Made by a program: the position numbers and the translations under genes. The notes beneath the pieces were generated by a model. The model was not told the DNA's origin. It ran no database searches and worked only from the letters and a program-made list of their open reading frames with translations. DNA of 64,000 nucleotides. It comes from Bacteroidota bacterium (GTDB taxonomy: Bacteria > Bacteroidota > Ignavibacteria > UBA10030 > UBA8401). Location: positions 1,488,001 through 1,552,000 of the forward strand of contig JBBAAO010000001.1 in NCBI GenBank assembly GCA_041658205.1, written 5' to 3'. This document shows positions 35,177 through 44,168 of the stretch, piece after piece (the first letter of the stretch is position 1; every line of letters starts with the position of its first letter).

Positions 35177-36265
35177 GTGGCTAACGTAAAACTGGATACC
35201 ATTAAAAAGGAATATGAAGGCGGCGTCGTAGCAGTCAAGGGCGTTTCCATTGAAGTCCACGATAAAGAATTTGTCGTTCTCGTTGGTCCTTCAGGCTGCG
35301 GCAAATCTACCACACTAAGAATGATTGCGGGATTAGAAGATATATCCAGCGGTACAATAACCATCGATGGGAAAGTAGTTAACGATGTTCCGCCGAAAGA
35401 TAGAGATATCGCTATGGTATTTCAAAACTACGCTCTTTATCCTCACATGAGCGTGTATGAGAATATGGCGTTCGGTTTAAAATTACGCAAATTTCCTAAA
35501 GAAGAGATTGATAAACGTGTACATGAAGCGGCGAAAATCCTCAGCATAGAAGAATATCTGGACCGAAAACCAAAAGCGCTTTCAGGTGGTCAACGCCAAC
35601 GTGTTGCAGTCGGTCGCGCAATTGTTCGTAAGCCGAAAGTGTTCTTATTCGACGAACCACTTTCGAATCTTGACGCGAAGATGCGTGTTCAAATGCGAAC
35701 GGAGATCTCCAAGCTTCATCAACGGCTCGATGCAACAATGATTTATGTAACACACGATCAAACCGAAGCGATGACGATGGGAGACAGAATTGTTGTGATG
35801 AAGGATGGCTACGTGATGCAAATCGATACTCCATTAAACCTCTACAACAAGCCGACGAATAAATTTGTCGCAGGATTTATTGGAAGCCCCGCAATGAATT
35901 TTATTGACGGATCTCTCCAAAAAGAAAGCGGCATGAAGTTTTTGGAAAAGGGAACAACACTCTCTGTCGACATTCCAAAAGATAAGCAGAAGCTTCTTGA
36001 ACCATACATTGGAAAAGAATTATGGTTAGGTATCCGTCCTGAACACGTTTCTGCAGAAAAAACGAAGTCTTCACGGATCACAGCAAATATTGAAGTGGTA
36101 GAACCGATGGGAAATGAGATCTTCGCATATATTACCTGCGGTGTCTCTCAACTGGTTGCCAGAATGACTCCCGTCGATATTCAGGCAGGGGATAAAAAGG
36201 ACTTTACGTTTGATATGAGTAAGGCGCATTTCTTTGATAAAACAACGGAAAATGTCATTCGATAA
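35177..36265 (+). CDS. Carbohydrate ABC transporter ATPase, UgpC/MsmK/MalK type
   Basis: 362 residues from GTG 35177, with AGGAG seven bases upstream. GPSGCGKSTTLRMIAGL is the Walker A, LSGGQRQRVAVGRA the signature, and FLFDEPLSNLDAKMR the Walker B; a C-terminal regulatory TOBE-like region follows (GSPAMNFIDG, LGIRPEHV). This is the CUT1 family ATPase that powers uptake of sugars or glycerol-3-phosphate. No permease or binding-protein genes are adjacent, so it probably serves transporters encoded elsewhere, as MsmK-type shared ATPases do. The specific substrate is unknown. Confidence 0.9.
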   Translation: MANVKLDTIKKEYEGGVVAVKGVSIEVHDKEFVVLVGPSGCGKSTTLRMIAGLEDISSGTITIDGKVVNDVPPKDRDIAMVFQNYALYPHMSVYENMAFGLKLRKFPKEEIDKRVHEAAKILSIEEYLDRKPKALSGGQRQRVAVGRAIVRKPKVFLFDEPLSNLDAKMRVQMRTEISKLHQRLDATMIYVTHDQTEAMTMGDRIVVMKDGYVMQIDTPLNLYNKPTNKFVAGFIGSPAMNFIDGSLQKESGMKFLEKGTTLSVDIPKDKQKLLEPYIGKELWLGIRPEHVSAEKTKSSRITANIEVVEPMGNEIFAYITCGVSQLVARMTPVDIQAGDKKDFTFDMSKAHFFDKTTENVIR

Positions 36266-36279
36266 TATTTTTAGATCTC

Positions 36280-36322
36280 ACAACAAAGCCGTCCAGTTAT
36301 TTTTGGACGGCTTTGTTGTTTC
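36280..36322. terminator. Bidirectional terminator between ABC ATPase and bshC
   Basis: CAACAAAGCCGTCCA (36281-36295) pairs perfectly with TGGACGGCTTTGTTG (36304-36318), extended by an A-T pair, with T-rich flanks for the rightward direction and A-rich bases usable from the left. The flanking genes converge on it. Confidence 0.88.
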
Positions 36323-36338
36323 AGCAGTGTTGGTAAGA

Positions 36339-37979
36339 TTACAATGTTATCACTTGATGTTGAAATTTATCTATCGCTATTTCATTTGAAACCCACTTCA
36401 CAAAGTCAGGTCCATATTTGTTGAGATAATGGATCACACTGAATTCCCGTTCCTGAAAATTTCCATCGGGGAAAATGTTCAACGCCGCTTTTGTAATTTG
36501 CTTCAACGAGATTTCTTCTTTTTGTTGTTGAGCTTTCTGCGTTTTTTGTTTCAGTACATCCAACTGTTGCTGAAATTTTCCAATTGTTCCGTCGATTGTT
36601 CCATTCAGCGTCTGGTCTATCTGCTGAATGCCAAACCGCGCTTCATTCAATGCTTCGGTAATTCTGGTATTGAGAATTTCAAACAGTCCGTCAACTTTTA
36701 CTTCGGAAACCTGTTCAGATACTTTTCTTAATACGCCATCCACATCGCCAAACATTTCTTCCAGATCCAAAGAATATTTCTCAAGCACTTTCTGAATTTT
36801 TTCTTCCATCAATGTAACACTAGCGCGTGGATAAATGATAGGCATTGTGACTTGAAAGTACTCATAGACTGATTTTAATTGAGCAAAATAGGCAATCTCG
36901 CCCGGTCCGCCAACATATGCAACGGTCGGAAGGAGTGTGTCTTGACACAAGGAACGCGTTACTACATTGGGTGAAAGCAGTTCTGGAGTGTTTTCTGCAA
37001 TGGCCAGTAATTCTTCTTTGGTAAATCGTTGACGCAGATTTTTCAGATAATAATCTCCACTGTCTGACGGTTCAATTAAATGTCTTCCTCCTTTATGGAG
37101 CATAAAGAGATTCAGTGCTTTAGCTTTTATCTGTGCGTGATAATGCTCTTCCAGCTCTACGCTTTTCTGTATCACCAGTTTGGATGATTCTGAATTGGAA
37201 TTAATTTCGTTGACAAATATTTTTGACACTATTTTTTTCAATTCGGGATTGTTAGCATTGATAAAAATTAATCCCGAATCTTCATACACATGATTGAAGA
37301 ACCCTGTGAATGCCTTCAGAAATGTATTGCCTTGTTTATAGTATCCTCGCAGCATTTCAAATAACGCTGGAGAGAAATTTGATTTCGGCATTGTCGAATC
37401 AAGAGCTGCAAAAAAATTGTCGATGTATTCATCAAAAACAATGTTTCCGGTAGCACCGATATTTTTTTCTAACGGTTTTCCTCCAACCAAATATTCTGCA
37501 AAAGAAAGTTCATTGGATGAGTTGATATATTTTACTTTATTGATCTCAGCAAAATCATGATCTTCACCTTCCAGCCAAAATATCGGGACAAAGTTATACT
37601 CGGGAAAATCTACCGCCAGTTTTTCTGCAAGTCTAACGGCAGTGATTGCCTTGTAGATCGTATATAAAGGTCCTGTAAAAATCCCTAATTGCTGGCCTGT
37701 CACCACAGCTAAGGTATTATCGTTTCCTATCAGATCAATATTTGCGAGTGTCTTAATTCCACCGTGAAATTCACGATTCTGATCATTCAACACTCGATGG
37801 AGCAACTGTCGCTCATATCGATTCTTTTGAATTGAATGAATCGTTTTTTCCCATGATTTTTTATCCTGAAAATTACCGGAGTAATACTTTGCAACCTTGT
37901 CAAAATTTGAATTGTAATCCGCAAAGAGATTAGTCACCGCCTCACGGTCTGAAAGATGCCGATAATTGATTAATTCCAT
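36339..37979 (-). CDS. bshC: Bacillithiol biosynthesis cysteine-adding enzyme BshC
   Basis: 546 residues, the typical BshC length. VVTGQQLGIFTGPLYTIYKA, FVPIFWLEGEDHDFAEIN and LPTVAYVGGPGEIAYFAQLK are family hallmarks, and a long coiled-coil segment is visible near 455-510. The enzyme adds cysteine to GlcN-malate in the last step of bacillithiol synthesis, a low-molecular-weight thiol. bshA and bshB are not in this window. It is divergent from the SDR-mutS2 operon and has its own candidate promoter. Confidence 0.93.
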   Translation of the reverse strand: MELINYRHLSDREAVTNLFADYNSNFDKVAKYYSGNFQDKKSWEKTIHSIQKNRYERQLLHRVLNDQNREFHGGIKTLANIDLIGNDNTLAVVTGQQLGIFTGPLYTIYKAITAVRLAEKLAVDFPEYNFVPIFWLEGEDHDFAEINKVKYINSSNELSFAEYLVGGKPLEKNIGATGNIVFDEYIDNFFAALDSTMPKSNFSPALFEMLRGYYKQGNTFLKAFTGFFNHVYEDSGLIFINANNPELKKIVSKIFVNEINSNSESSKLVIQKSVELEEHYHAQIKAKALNLFMLHKGGRHLIEPSDSGDYYLKNLRQRFTKEELLAIAENTPELLSPNVVTRSLCQDTLLPTVAYVGGPGEIAYFAQLKSVYEYFQVTMPIIYPRASVTLMEEKIQKVLEKYSLDLEEMFGDVDGVLRKVSEQVSEVKVDGLFEILNTRITEALNEARFGIQQIDQTLNGTIDGTIGKFQQQLDVLKQKTQKAQQQKEEISLKQITKAALNIFPDGNFQEREFSVIHYLNKYGPDFVKWVSNEIAIDKFQHQVITL

Positions 37980-38007
37980 AACTGCCTAAATTGTGTTAAA
38001 AATTTGA

Positions 38008-38038
38008 TAAATATACGTTCAATTCACACCATAATCAA
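38008..38038 (-). promoter_or_regulatory. Predicted promoter of bshC
   Basis: On the minus strand TTG (38038-38036), exactly 20 bases, then TATATTTA (38015-38008). Its -33 element overlaps the left arm of the dyad at 38036-38056. The leader would be about 20 bases. Confidence 0.5.
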
Positions 38039-38056
38039 TGAACAGACTATTCATTG
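38036..38056. promoter_or_regulatory. Dyad between divergent promoters of bshC and the SDR operon
   Basis: CAATGAA (38036-38042) and TTCATTG (38050-38056) form a perfect 7-base inverted repeat with a 7-base spacer. The left arm contains the bshC -33 element, and the right arm ends six bases before the -33 of the opposite promoter, so one regulator could control both. Inferred from placement. Confidence 0.4.
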
Positions 38057-38062
38057 TGTGCA

Positions 38063-38093
38063 TTGATTTTAGCAGAATGTTATAATATATTGC
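38063..38093 (+). promoter_or_regulatory. Predicted promoter of the SDR-mutS2-purL operon
   Basis: TTG (38063-38065), exactly 20 bases, then TATATTGC (38086-38093). The expected start site is about 38099-38101, at or next to ATG 38103, so the message may be leaderless. A TATAAT string (38081-38086) overlaps but lacks a well-spaced -35. Confidence 0.45.
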
Positions 38094-38102
38094 TAGAGCA
38101 AA

Positions 38103-38822
38103 ATGACGAAACTTTCAGGAAAAATAGCGATCGTTACCGGAGGAACTGGTGGATTGGGTAAAGTTGTCGTCGAACGGTTATTAGAATCAGGAGCCAGAGT
38201 TATTGCGACTCATACAGGAAGTAAAAAATCTGTAGATGTTGTGACGGCTTTACAAAAAAGATATTTACAGATGGAAGGAATTAACGTTGATGTCACTTCC
38301 GAAGATTCCGTAAAGAAGTTTTACCAAGAAATACATTTGCGCATTGGAAAGATAGACATTCTATGTAATCTCGTCGGTGGAGTGAACAAAAAAAAATTCA
38401 TTGACGAAATAACATTGGATGAATGGAACAAAATGATGGAACTGAATCTCCTCTCATGTTTCTTGATGGTGAGAGAAGTGATTCAAGAGATGAAGAATAA
38501 CGGATTTGGAAGAATCATCAATATTGCCGCAATGCCGGCGATAGCTCCCGAAGCAAAAAGGGGAGGATATGGAGTCGCAAAAGCTGGTGTTATTGCACTG
38601 ACAAAAACTGTTGCAGAAGAAGTAAAAGAATTCGGAAATATTACCGTCAATGCCATTGCACCAAGCATCATATTGACGGAAGAAAATAAGACTTGGGGAA
38701 CAGAAGCGGATTTTAAAAAATGGGTAACTCCTCTTCAAATAGCAGAAATGATCGATCATCTTTGCTCTGACGCTGGCGTTGCGATTAATGGACAAGTTAT
38801 TCAAATGTACGGTAAGGTATAG
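38103..38822 (+). CDS. Short-chain dehydrogenase/reductase
   Basis: 239 residues with the classical SDR layout: nucleotide-binding TGGTGGLGK (about 12-20), NLVGG as the NNAG-like motif, and YGVAKAG holding the catalytic Tyr and Lys (YxxxK). IINIAAMPAIAPEA carries Ala where the catalytic Ser usually sits (IINxSS), which may affect activity. Most like FabG-type 3-oxoacyl reductases, but substrate is unassigned. It has no evident Shine-Dalgarno sequence and the predicted promoter lies only 10 bases upstream. It opens a tight operon of 11 genes. Confidence 0.83.
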   Translation: MTKLSGKIAIVTGGTGGLGKVVVERLLESGARVIATHTGSKKSVDVVTALQKRYLQMEGINVDVTSEDSVKKFYQEIHLRIGKIDILCNLVGGVNKKKFIDEITLDEWNKMMELNLLSCFLMVREVIQEMKNNGFGRIINIAAMPAIAPEAKRGGYGVAKAGVIALTKTVAEEVKEFGNITVNAIAPSIILTEENKTWGTEADFKKWVTPLQIAEMIDHLCSDAGVAINGQVIQMYGKV

Positions 38823-38824
38823 GT

Positions 38825-39262
38825 ATGGGATTAAAAGAAAAGCTTATGCAGGATTTAACTACTTCAATGAAATCCGGTGACAAGTTAAAGACAGATACAC
38901 TGCGCATGCTTCGAGCTCAAGTATTGGAATTCGAAAAGAGCGGAGCTGGACGAGAGATGAACGCCGACGACGATATGAAAATACTACTTTCCGCAGTGAA
39001 AAAGCGGAAAGATTCAATTGAGATGTATGAAAAAGCAAACAGAAAAGATCTGGCAGACAAGGAAGCAAAAGAGATTGAGATCGTGCAGGAATATCTTCCA
39101 AAACAAATGAGCAAGGAAGAAGCTGAAACTGTTATTTCGAAAATTATTTCTGAAGCTGGTTCAAAAGAATTAAGCAAAGTGATGCCCCTTGTGATGAAAG
39201 AGTTAAAAGGGAAGCTGGAAGGAAAAATTATTAACGAAATTGTCAAACAAAAAATAGCATAA
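38825..39262 (+). CDS. yqeY: GatB/YqeY domain protein
   Basis: 145 residues, fully helical in appearance. MGLKEKLMQDLTTSMKSGDK, LKTDTLRMLRAQVLEFEKS and IEIVQEYLPKQMSKEEAETV are characteristic. The fold matches the tail domain of the GatB amidotransferase subunit that handles tRNA; the free-standing protein's exact role is unknown. It sits two bases after the SDR stop and two before cvpA, so it is co-transcribed with both. Confidence 0.9.
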   Translation: MGLKEKLMQDLTTSMKSGDKLKTDTLRMLRAQVLEFEKSGAGREMNADDDMKILLSAVKKRKDSIEMYEKANRKDLADKEAKEIEIVQEYLPKQMSKEEAETVISKIISEAGSKELSKVMPLVMKELKGKLEGKIINEIVKQKIA

Positions 39263-39264
39263 TT

Positions 39265-39804
39265 ATGACCTTTATCGACATTGTTATCGGAATGATACTG
39301 ATAGGATTTATGATATCAGGATTTAAAAACGGATTTGTTAAAAAAATCGTTGGTATTATTTGCCTCGTGGTTGCTCTTATAGCAGGTGCAAAATTTTCCA
39401 CTGATGTGAACGAATTGGTCTTTGCTGAGATTGGCATCACCGGTAGTACAGGATTCGTTCTTTCTTTTATTTTAATTGTTTTGGCGATTACATTTGCGCA
39501 GTCGCTAATTTATAAGATTATGTTCAAGGAAATGTTTGATGCTATGTGGAATAAAATCCTCGGTATTTTTATGGGACTATTCGAAGGGACAATTGCCATC
39601 AGCATTACTTTGATCGTATTAAGTATTTTTCTCGGACTCCCATCCACGGAAACACGTACTTCATCCGATTTATATAAACCGATTAAGAATTTTGCTCCGA
39701 TGGTATTCGATCAGGTGAATACTTTTCTTCCCGAATCAAAGGATTTCTATTACGAAATTCTCAATTTCGCCTCCGACGAGAAGAAAAAGATGGAGAAGAA
39801 ATAA
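39265..39804 (+). CDS. CvpA family membrane protein
   Basis: 179 residues with four hydrophobic segments (about 2-20, 28-45, 62-85, 100-125). The opening TFIDIVIGMILIGFMISGFK matches the start of colicin V production protein (CvpA) family members; the C-terminal 45 residues are polar. The family contributes to envelope homeostasis in some bacteria, but the mechanism is not settled. Lying directly before mutS2 is a common arrangement in other phyla. Confidence 0.82.
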   Translation: MTFIDIVIGMILIGFMISGFKNGFVKKIVGIICLVVALIAGAKFSTDVNELVFAEIGITGSTGFVLSFILIVLAITFAQSLIYKIMFKEMFDAMWNKILGIFMGLFEGTIAISITLIVLSIFLGLPSTETRTSSDLYKPIKNFAPMVFDQVNTFLPESKDFYYEILNFASDEKKKMEKK

Positions 39805-39810
39805 CAATAT

Positions 39811-42180
39811 ATGAGTCAGTTTGACGCAGCAGCTGATAAATTAGATCTCCAAAAAATACTTCATCGAATCCAGTTTTACGCCTCTTCTGAACTCGGCAAA
39901 GAAGCCGCAGAATCCATTGAACCAATTTCTGACCTAGAATCTATCTCCCTTGAGCATAACAGAGTTTCAGAAATGAAACGTGTTCTGGAAGGCGAGGGAG
40001 CCTTTCCCGTAGACGGAATTAAGGATATTCGATTATCGCTTCAACAATCAACCATCGAGAACAATGTCCTTTCAACCAGAGAACTCTTAAACATTGCGTC
40101 AACACTTCAAGCCGGCAGAAACATCAAATCGTTTATCGAAAAGAGAAAAGTGTATTTGAGTCAGCTAAATCTCTTAACCTCTTCTATATCAATCTTTAAG
40201 GAAATTGAATTCAACATAAATCAAGCAATAGATAGTAACGCTGAAGTCAAAGATTCCGCGAGTAAAGAACTTCGATCTATTCGCCAATCCATTTCTGATA
40301 AGCAGAGTGCAATTCGGAAGGCTCTCGAAAAAATCTTACGCGCTACCGCCGAACAAGGTATGGTTAGGGATGAGATAGTCACAACGAGAGATGGCCGTAT
40401 GGTTATTCCCATCAAAGCAGAGTTAAAAAATAAGTTTCCCGGTTTTATTCATAGTGCTTCTTCGTCTGGACAAACAGTTTTTATCGAACCTTCGGAAACG
40501 TTGACCTATAATAATGAGATTACGGAATTATTCTTTAAGGAAAAGAGAGAGGTAGAAAGGATACTTCGCGAATTGACGCGTCAAATATTTCAGGTTGTTT
40601 CTGAAATCAGAGAGACTATAAATATTTTAACACATATAGATTTGTGTTATGCAAAAGCTCGATACTCTATTGAAATCAAAGGAAATAAACCTTTTCTAAA
40701 AGAGAATGGTTCACTGGTAATTATTCAAGGATATCATCCCATTCTTCTCCTTCGTCATGAACGAAACAGTATCATCCCGTTGGGAATAGAAGTTGGCAAC
40801 TCGTTTACAACACTTTTGATAACAGGCCCAAATGCCGGCGGGAAAACCGTTGCATTAAAAGCCCTTGGCATACTTTCTTTAATGGTCCAATCGGGTATTC
40901 ATGTTCCGGTCTCGCCCGATTCTGAATTTCCGATCTTCAAGAAAATTTTTGTGCTCATGGGAGATAATCAATCAATAGAAAATGATTTAAGCACATATAG
41001 CTCTCAAGTATTGCAGATCAAAAAGATCACAGAGCAAGCAGACGATACATCATTAGTTCTTATTGACGAGATCGGTTCCAATACAGATCCGACAGAAGGG
41101 GGAGCTATTGCAGCCGCAGTCATAGAACATTTAACTTCAGCAGGTGCATTAACGGTTGCAACCTCTCACCAAGCATCCTTAAAAGCGTTTGTTCATAATG
41201 CACAAGGGATGGAAAATGGGGCAATGGAATTTGACCAAGAAACGTTGATCCCAACGTATCGATTTAAGGTTGGGTTGCCAGGAAGTAGTTATGCTCTTGA
41301 AATTGCAGAACGTTTAGGTGTAAGTGAAGCGATCATTTCCAATGCTAAAAGTATGCTTGGGGAACAAAAAGCTAAGTTAGAACAATTGATATTAGAGTTA
41401 GAGAATCGTTCACAATTGTTAGAGCAAAAACTTTCAACTGCTGACACTGATAGTAAGAAATACAAAGAGTTATCACTATCCTATGAAAGTAAATTACTTG
41501 ATTTAAATAAGGAAGTCAGAGAAGTAAAACGCAAAGCTGTAGAAGAAGCAAAATTGATCATTGATCGCGCATCGTCGACTGTGGAAAATACTGTTCGTGA
41601 AATTAAGACTCAACAAGCTGACCGTGAAGCAATTCGAAAGGGAAAAAATCAAATAGCGGAGTTGGAAAAAGAAATTGAAGTATTGGAAAAAGAAATAACC
41701 AATACAATTTCTGCTGATTCAGATGTACATTTGGATATAAAGTTGAATGACTTAGTTGTTTTGAGGTCTGGAGGACAAACGGGGACAGTCTTGACATTGC
41801 CTGATAAAAATGGAAACCTTCAAGTTGCATTCAACTCAATTAAGGCAAAAGTTCACATATCGAATATCAAAACTGTTTCTAAAAAGGAGGCAAGAAGAAT
41901 CGATGTAACTTCTTCTTTTACATCAGATAAACAATACTTGACTGAAGTAGATATTAGAGGGTTATATGGTGATGAAGCGGTAGAGATCGTGGATAAATTT
42001 GTTGACGATGCCATCCTTGCAGGTTTACACCGTGTCGATATTATTCATGGTCATGGAACGGGTGCATTACGAAAACGAATCCAAGCATTCTTGGAAAATG
42101 ATTCAAGGGTAAAAAGCCATCGATTTGGCGAACGGTTTGAAGGTGGTGCAGGAGTGACGGTAGTAGAAATTGCTCAGTAA
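39811..42180 (+). CDS. mutS2: Endonuclease MutS2
   Basis: 789 residues. Core and clamp regions (about 1-310) precede the ATPase domain with Walker A LLITGPNAGGKTVALKALG (about 335-350), DNQSIENDLSTYSSQ and Walker B LVLIDEIGSNTDPTEG. A coiled coil (about 520-640) and a C-terminal Smr nuclease domain (VDIRGLYGDEAVEIV, IIHGHGTGALRKRI, FEGGAGVTVVEI) follow. MutS2 lacks the mismatch-recognition N-terminus of MutS. It is linked to suppression of homologous recombination and to splitting collided ribosomes in other bacteria. Confidence 0.95.
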   Translation: MSQFDAAADKLDLQKILHRIQFYASSELGKEAAESIEPISDLESISLEHNRVSEMKRVLEGEGAFPVDGIKDIRLSLQQSTIENNVLSTRELLNIASTLQAGRNIKSFIEKRKVYLSQLNLLTSSISIFKEIEFNINQAIDSNAEVKDSASKELRSIRQSISDKQSAIRKALEKILRATAEQGMVRDEIVTTRDGRMVIPIKAELKNKFPGFIHSASSSGQTVFIEPSETLTYNNEITELFFKEKREVERILRELTRQIFQVVSEIRETINILTHIDLCYAKARYSIEIKGNKPFLKENGSLVIIQGYHPILLLRHERNSIIPLGIEVGNSFTTLLITGPNAGGKTVALKALGILSLMVQSGIHVPVSPDSEFPIFKKIFVLMGDNQSIENDLSTYSSQVLQIKKITEQADDTSLVLIDEIGSNTDPTEGGAIAAAVIEHLTSAGALTVATSHQASLKAFVHNAQGMENGAMEFDQETLIPTYRFKVGLPGSSYALEIAERLGVSEAIISNAKSMLGEQKAKLEQLILELENRSQLLEQKLSTADTDSKKYKELSLSYESKLLDLNKEVREVKRKAVEEAKLIIDRASSTVENTVREIKTQQADREAIRKGKNQIAELEKEIEVLEKEITNTISADSDVHLDIKLNDLVVLRSGGQTGTVLTLPDKNGNLQVAFNSIKAKVHISNIKTVSKKEARRIDVTSSFTSDKQYLTEVDIRGLYGDEAVEIVDKFVDDAILAGLHRVDIIHGHGTGALRKRIQAFLENDSRVKSHRFGERFEGGAGVTVVEIAQ

Positions 42181-42185
42181 TTACA

Positions 42186-43676
42186 ATGAAAAAAATTAAG
42201 AAAATATTGATTGCTAATCGCGGCGAGATTGCCGTACGAATTCACCGTTCGGCGAAGGAAATGGGCATTCAAACCGTAGCAATATATTCTGACCCAGATA
42301 GAACTGCTCCACATGTCTTGTTGTGCGACGAAGCATACCCGTTACATGGAATTACTTCAGCAGAAACATACCTTCAAATAGAAAAAATTCTGACAATAGC
42401 CAAAAATGCTCAGGTTGATGCCATTCATCCTGGATATGGATTTCTGTCTGAAAAGGAAATTTTTGCTAAATCTGTAACCAATGCGGGTCTTATTTTTATC
42501 GGTCCACGATCTGAGACTATAGAACTTTTAGGGAGCAAAACTTCCGCAAGAGATTTATTGGTAAAGAAAAATATTCCAATCGTTCCCGGAACTACCAAAC
42601 CGATCAAGAATTTAGAAGAGGCAATTGATGTTGCAACTAGTATCGGTTTTCCTGTTTTGATTAAAGCATCCGGAGGTGGAGGAGGCAAAGGAATGCGACG
42701 TGTCGATTCTGCGGATGAACTCGCCAATGCCATTGAGCGCGCGCAGAATGAAGCTTCAAAAGCATTTTCTGACGATCGTGTTTACATTGAAAAATATATC
42801 ATCAATCCAAAACACATTGAAATTCAAATCCTCGCTGATATGCATGGAAATGTCATTCATCTAGGTGAACGAGAGTGTTCAGTTCAACGACGACACCAAA
42901 AAGTTGTTGAAGAGTGTCCAAGCACTGCCGTAACCCCTGAATTACGTGCTGCAATGGGTCAAACAGCAGTTGAAATAGCTAAAACAGTTGGATATGTCAA
43001 TGCAGGAACGATGGAGTTTCTGCTTGATGCTGACAAGCATTTCTATTTTCTTGAAGTAAATACTCGAATTCAAGTAGAACACCCGATTACAGAAATGGTG
43101 TATGGAATTGATATTATCAAAGAACAGATTCGCATTGCTCAAGGAGAAAAACTATCCTTGACTCAAGATGAAGTTCGCATCAATGGGCATGCGATTGAAG
43201 TTCGAATTTATGCCGAGGAATATGATAATAATTTCCTCCCATCCACCGGAATAATTACACATTATCAACCAAGTGAAGGATTAGGAGTGCGGAATGATTC
43301 CGGCATTCGAGCTGGTTCAGAAATTACAATGTTTTATGATCCGATGATAGCGAAATTAGTTGCTCACGGAAAGACACGTTCAGAGGCCATTGAAAAAATG
43401 AAAAGAGCTCTTCGGGAATATAAAATCAATGGTGTGAAGACGACAATTCCATTCTGTGAAATGGTACTTTTTCATCCAGAGTTTGTCAATGGAATGTATG
43501 ATATTAATTTTGTAGCAAAATATTACTTAGCACCAGATAGCGTACTGGATATGAAGGAAAGTATTGCAATAACTTCTGCGTTCGTTTCGCAAAATAGTAA
43601 TTTTGGAAAAAATATAGTAGAGTCGGCCGGCTCCGAAAAACATTCACAATGGAAACAGCAATTCCGTAATGAATAA
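42186..43676 (+). CDS. accC: Biotin carboxylase subunit of an acyl-CoA carboxylase
   Basis: 496 residues, about 45 longer than a typical AccC. KKILIANRGEIAVRIHRSAK opens the pre-ATP-grasp domain; ASGGGGGKGMRRV is the glycine-rich ATP loop; ECSVQRRHQKVVEECPS and FLEVNTRIQVEHPITEM are active-site motifs. It carboxylates biotin on the carrier encoded next, using ATP and bicarbonate. No carboxyltransferase gene is near. The extra C-terminal region and its partner resemble split propionyl- or methylcrotonyl-CoA carboxylase alpha subunits, so acetyl-CoA carboxylase is not certain. It overlaps the carrier gene by 8 bases. Confidence 0.88.
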   Translation: MKKIKKILIANRGEIAVRIHRSAKEMGIQTVAIYSDPDRTAPHVLLCDEAYPLHGITSAETYLQIEKILTIAKNAQVDAIHPGYGFLSEKEIFAKSVTNAGLIFIGPRSETIELLGSKTSARDLLVKKNIPIVPGTTKPIKNLEEAIDVATSIGFPVLIKASGGGGGKGMRRVDSADELANAIERAQNEASKAFSDDRVYIEKYIINPKHIEIQILADMHGNVIHLGERECSVQRRHQKVVEECPSTAVTPELRAAMGQTAVEIAKTVGYVNAGTMEFLLDADKHFYFLEVNTRIQVEHPITEMVYGIDIIKEQIRIAQGEKLSLTQDEVRINGHAIEVRIYAEEYDNNFLPSTGIITHYQPSEGLGVRNDSGIRAGSEITMFYDPMIAKLVAHGKTRSEAIEKMKRALREYKINGVKTTIPFCEMVLFHPEFVNGMYDINFVAKYYLAPDSVLDMKESIAITSAFVSQNSNFGKNIVESAGSEKHSQWKQQFRNE

Positions 43677-44166
43677 CACAACCATAAATATTGCAGAATA
43701 CTCGTTTTCCTATGATGAAACTCGAGGGATTCTTGTAAATACTCAGGGTAATGTTGTTCCGGCAGATGTTATGAAAATCTCTGAAGGTGAATTCAGTGTT
43801 CTTGTAGATGGAAAATCATACCATCTTTTCCTTTCACGAACAAAGAATTCATATACGGCAACAGTGAATAATTTTATTTTTGAAATCCAACGTGAAACAT
43901 TGAGAGATAAGCTCACAAAACAACTACAGAAAGAGGCGCAATCTACTATCAGCACTATTACTCTTCGAGCACCAATGCCTGGTTTGATCACAAAACTGCT
44001 GAAAAAAGAAGGATCGCAGGTTAATTTAAGTGAGGGAATTCTTGTGATTGAAGCGATGAAAATGGAGAATGAAATTAAATCCACCAAATCAGGGATTTTA
44101 AAAAAAATCTTTGTTAAAGAAAAACAACCTGTAGAAAAAAACGATAATTTATTTACGATAGAATAA
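43669..44166 (+). CDS. Biotin carboxyl carrier protein
   Basis: 165 residues. The first 95 form a beta-rich domain (FSVLVDGKSYHLFLSRTKNS), and the C-terminal 70 are a biotinyl domain (APMPGLITKLLKKEGSQVNL) with the biotin-accepting lysine in EAMKMEN at about residue 126. It carries CO2 between the biotin carboxylase encoded upstream and a carboxyltransferase encoded elsewhere. This layout, without the Ala/Pro-rich linker of AccB, resembles the detached C-terminus of a propionyl-CoA carboxylase alpha chain. Confidence 0.88.
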   Translation: MNNTTINIAEYSFSYDETRGILVNTQGNVVPADVMKISEGEFSVLVDGKSYHLFLSRTKNSYTATVNNFIFEIQRETLRDKLTKQLQKEAQSTISTITLRAPMPGLITKLLKKEGSQVNLSEGILVIEAMKMENEIKSTKSGILKKIFVKEKQPVEKNDNLFTIE

Positions 44167-44168
44167 CT

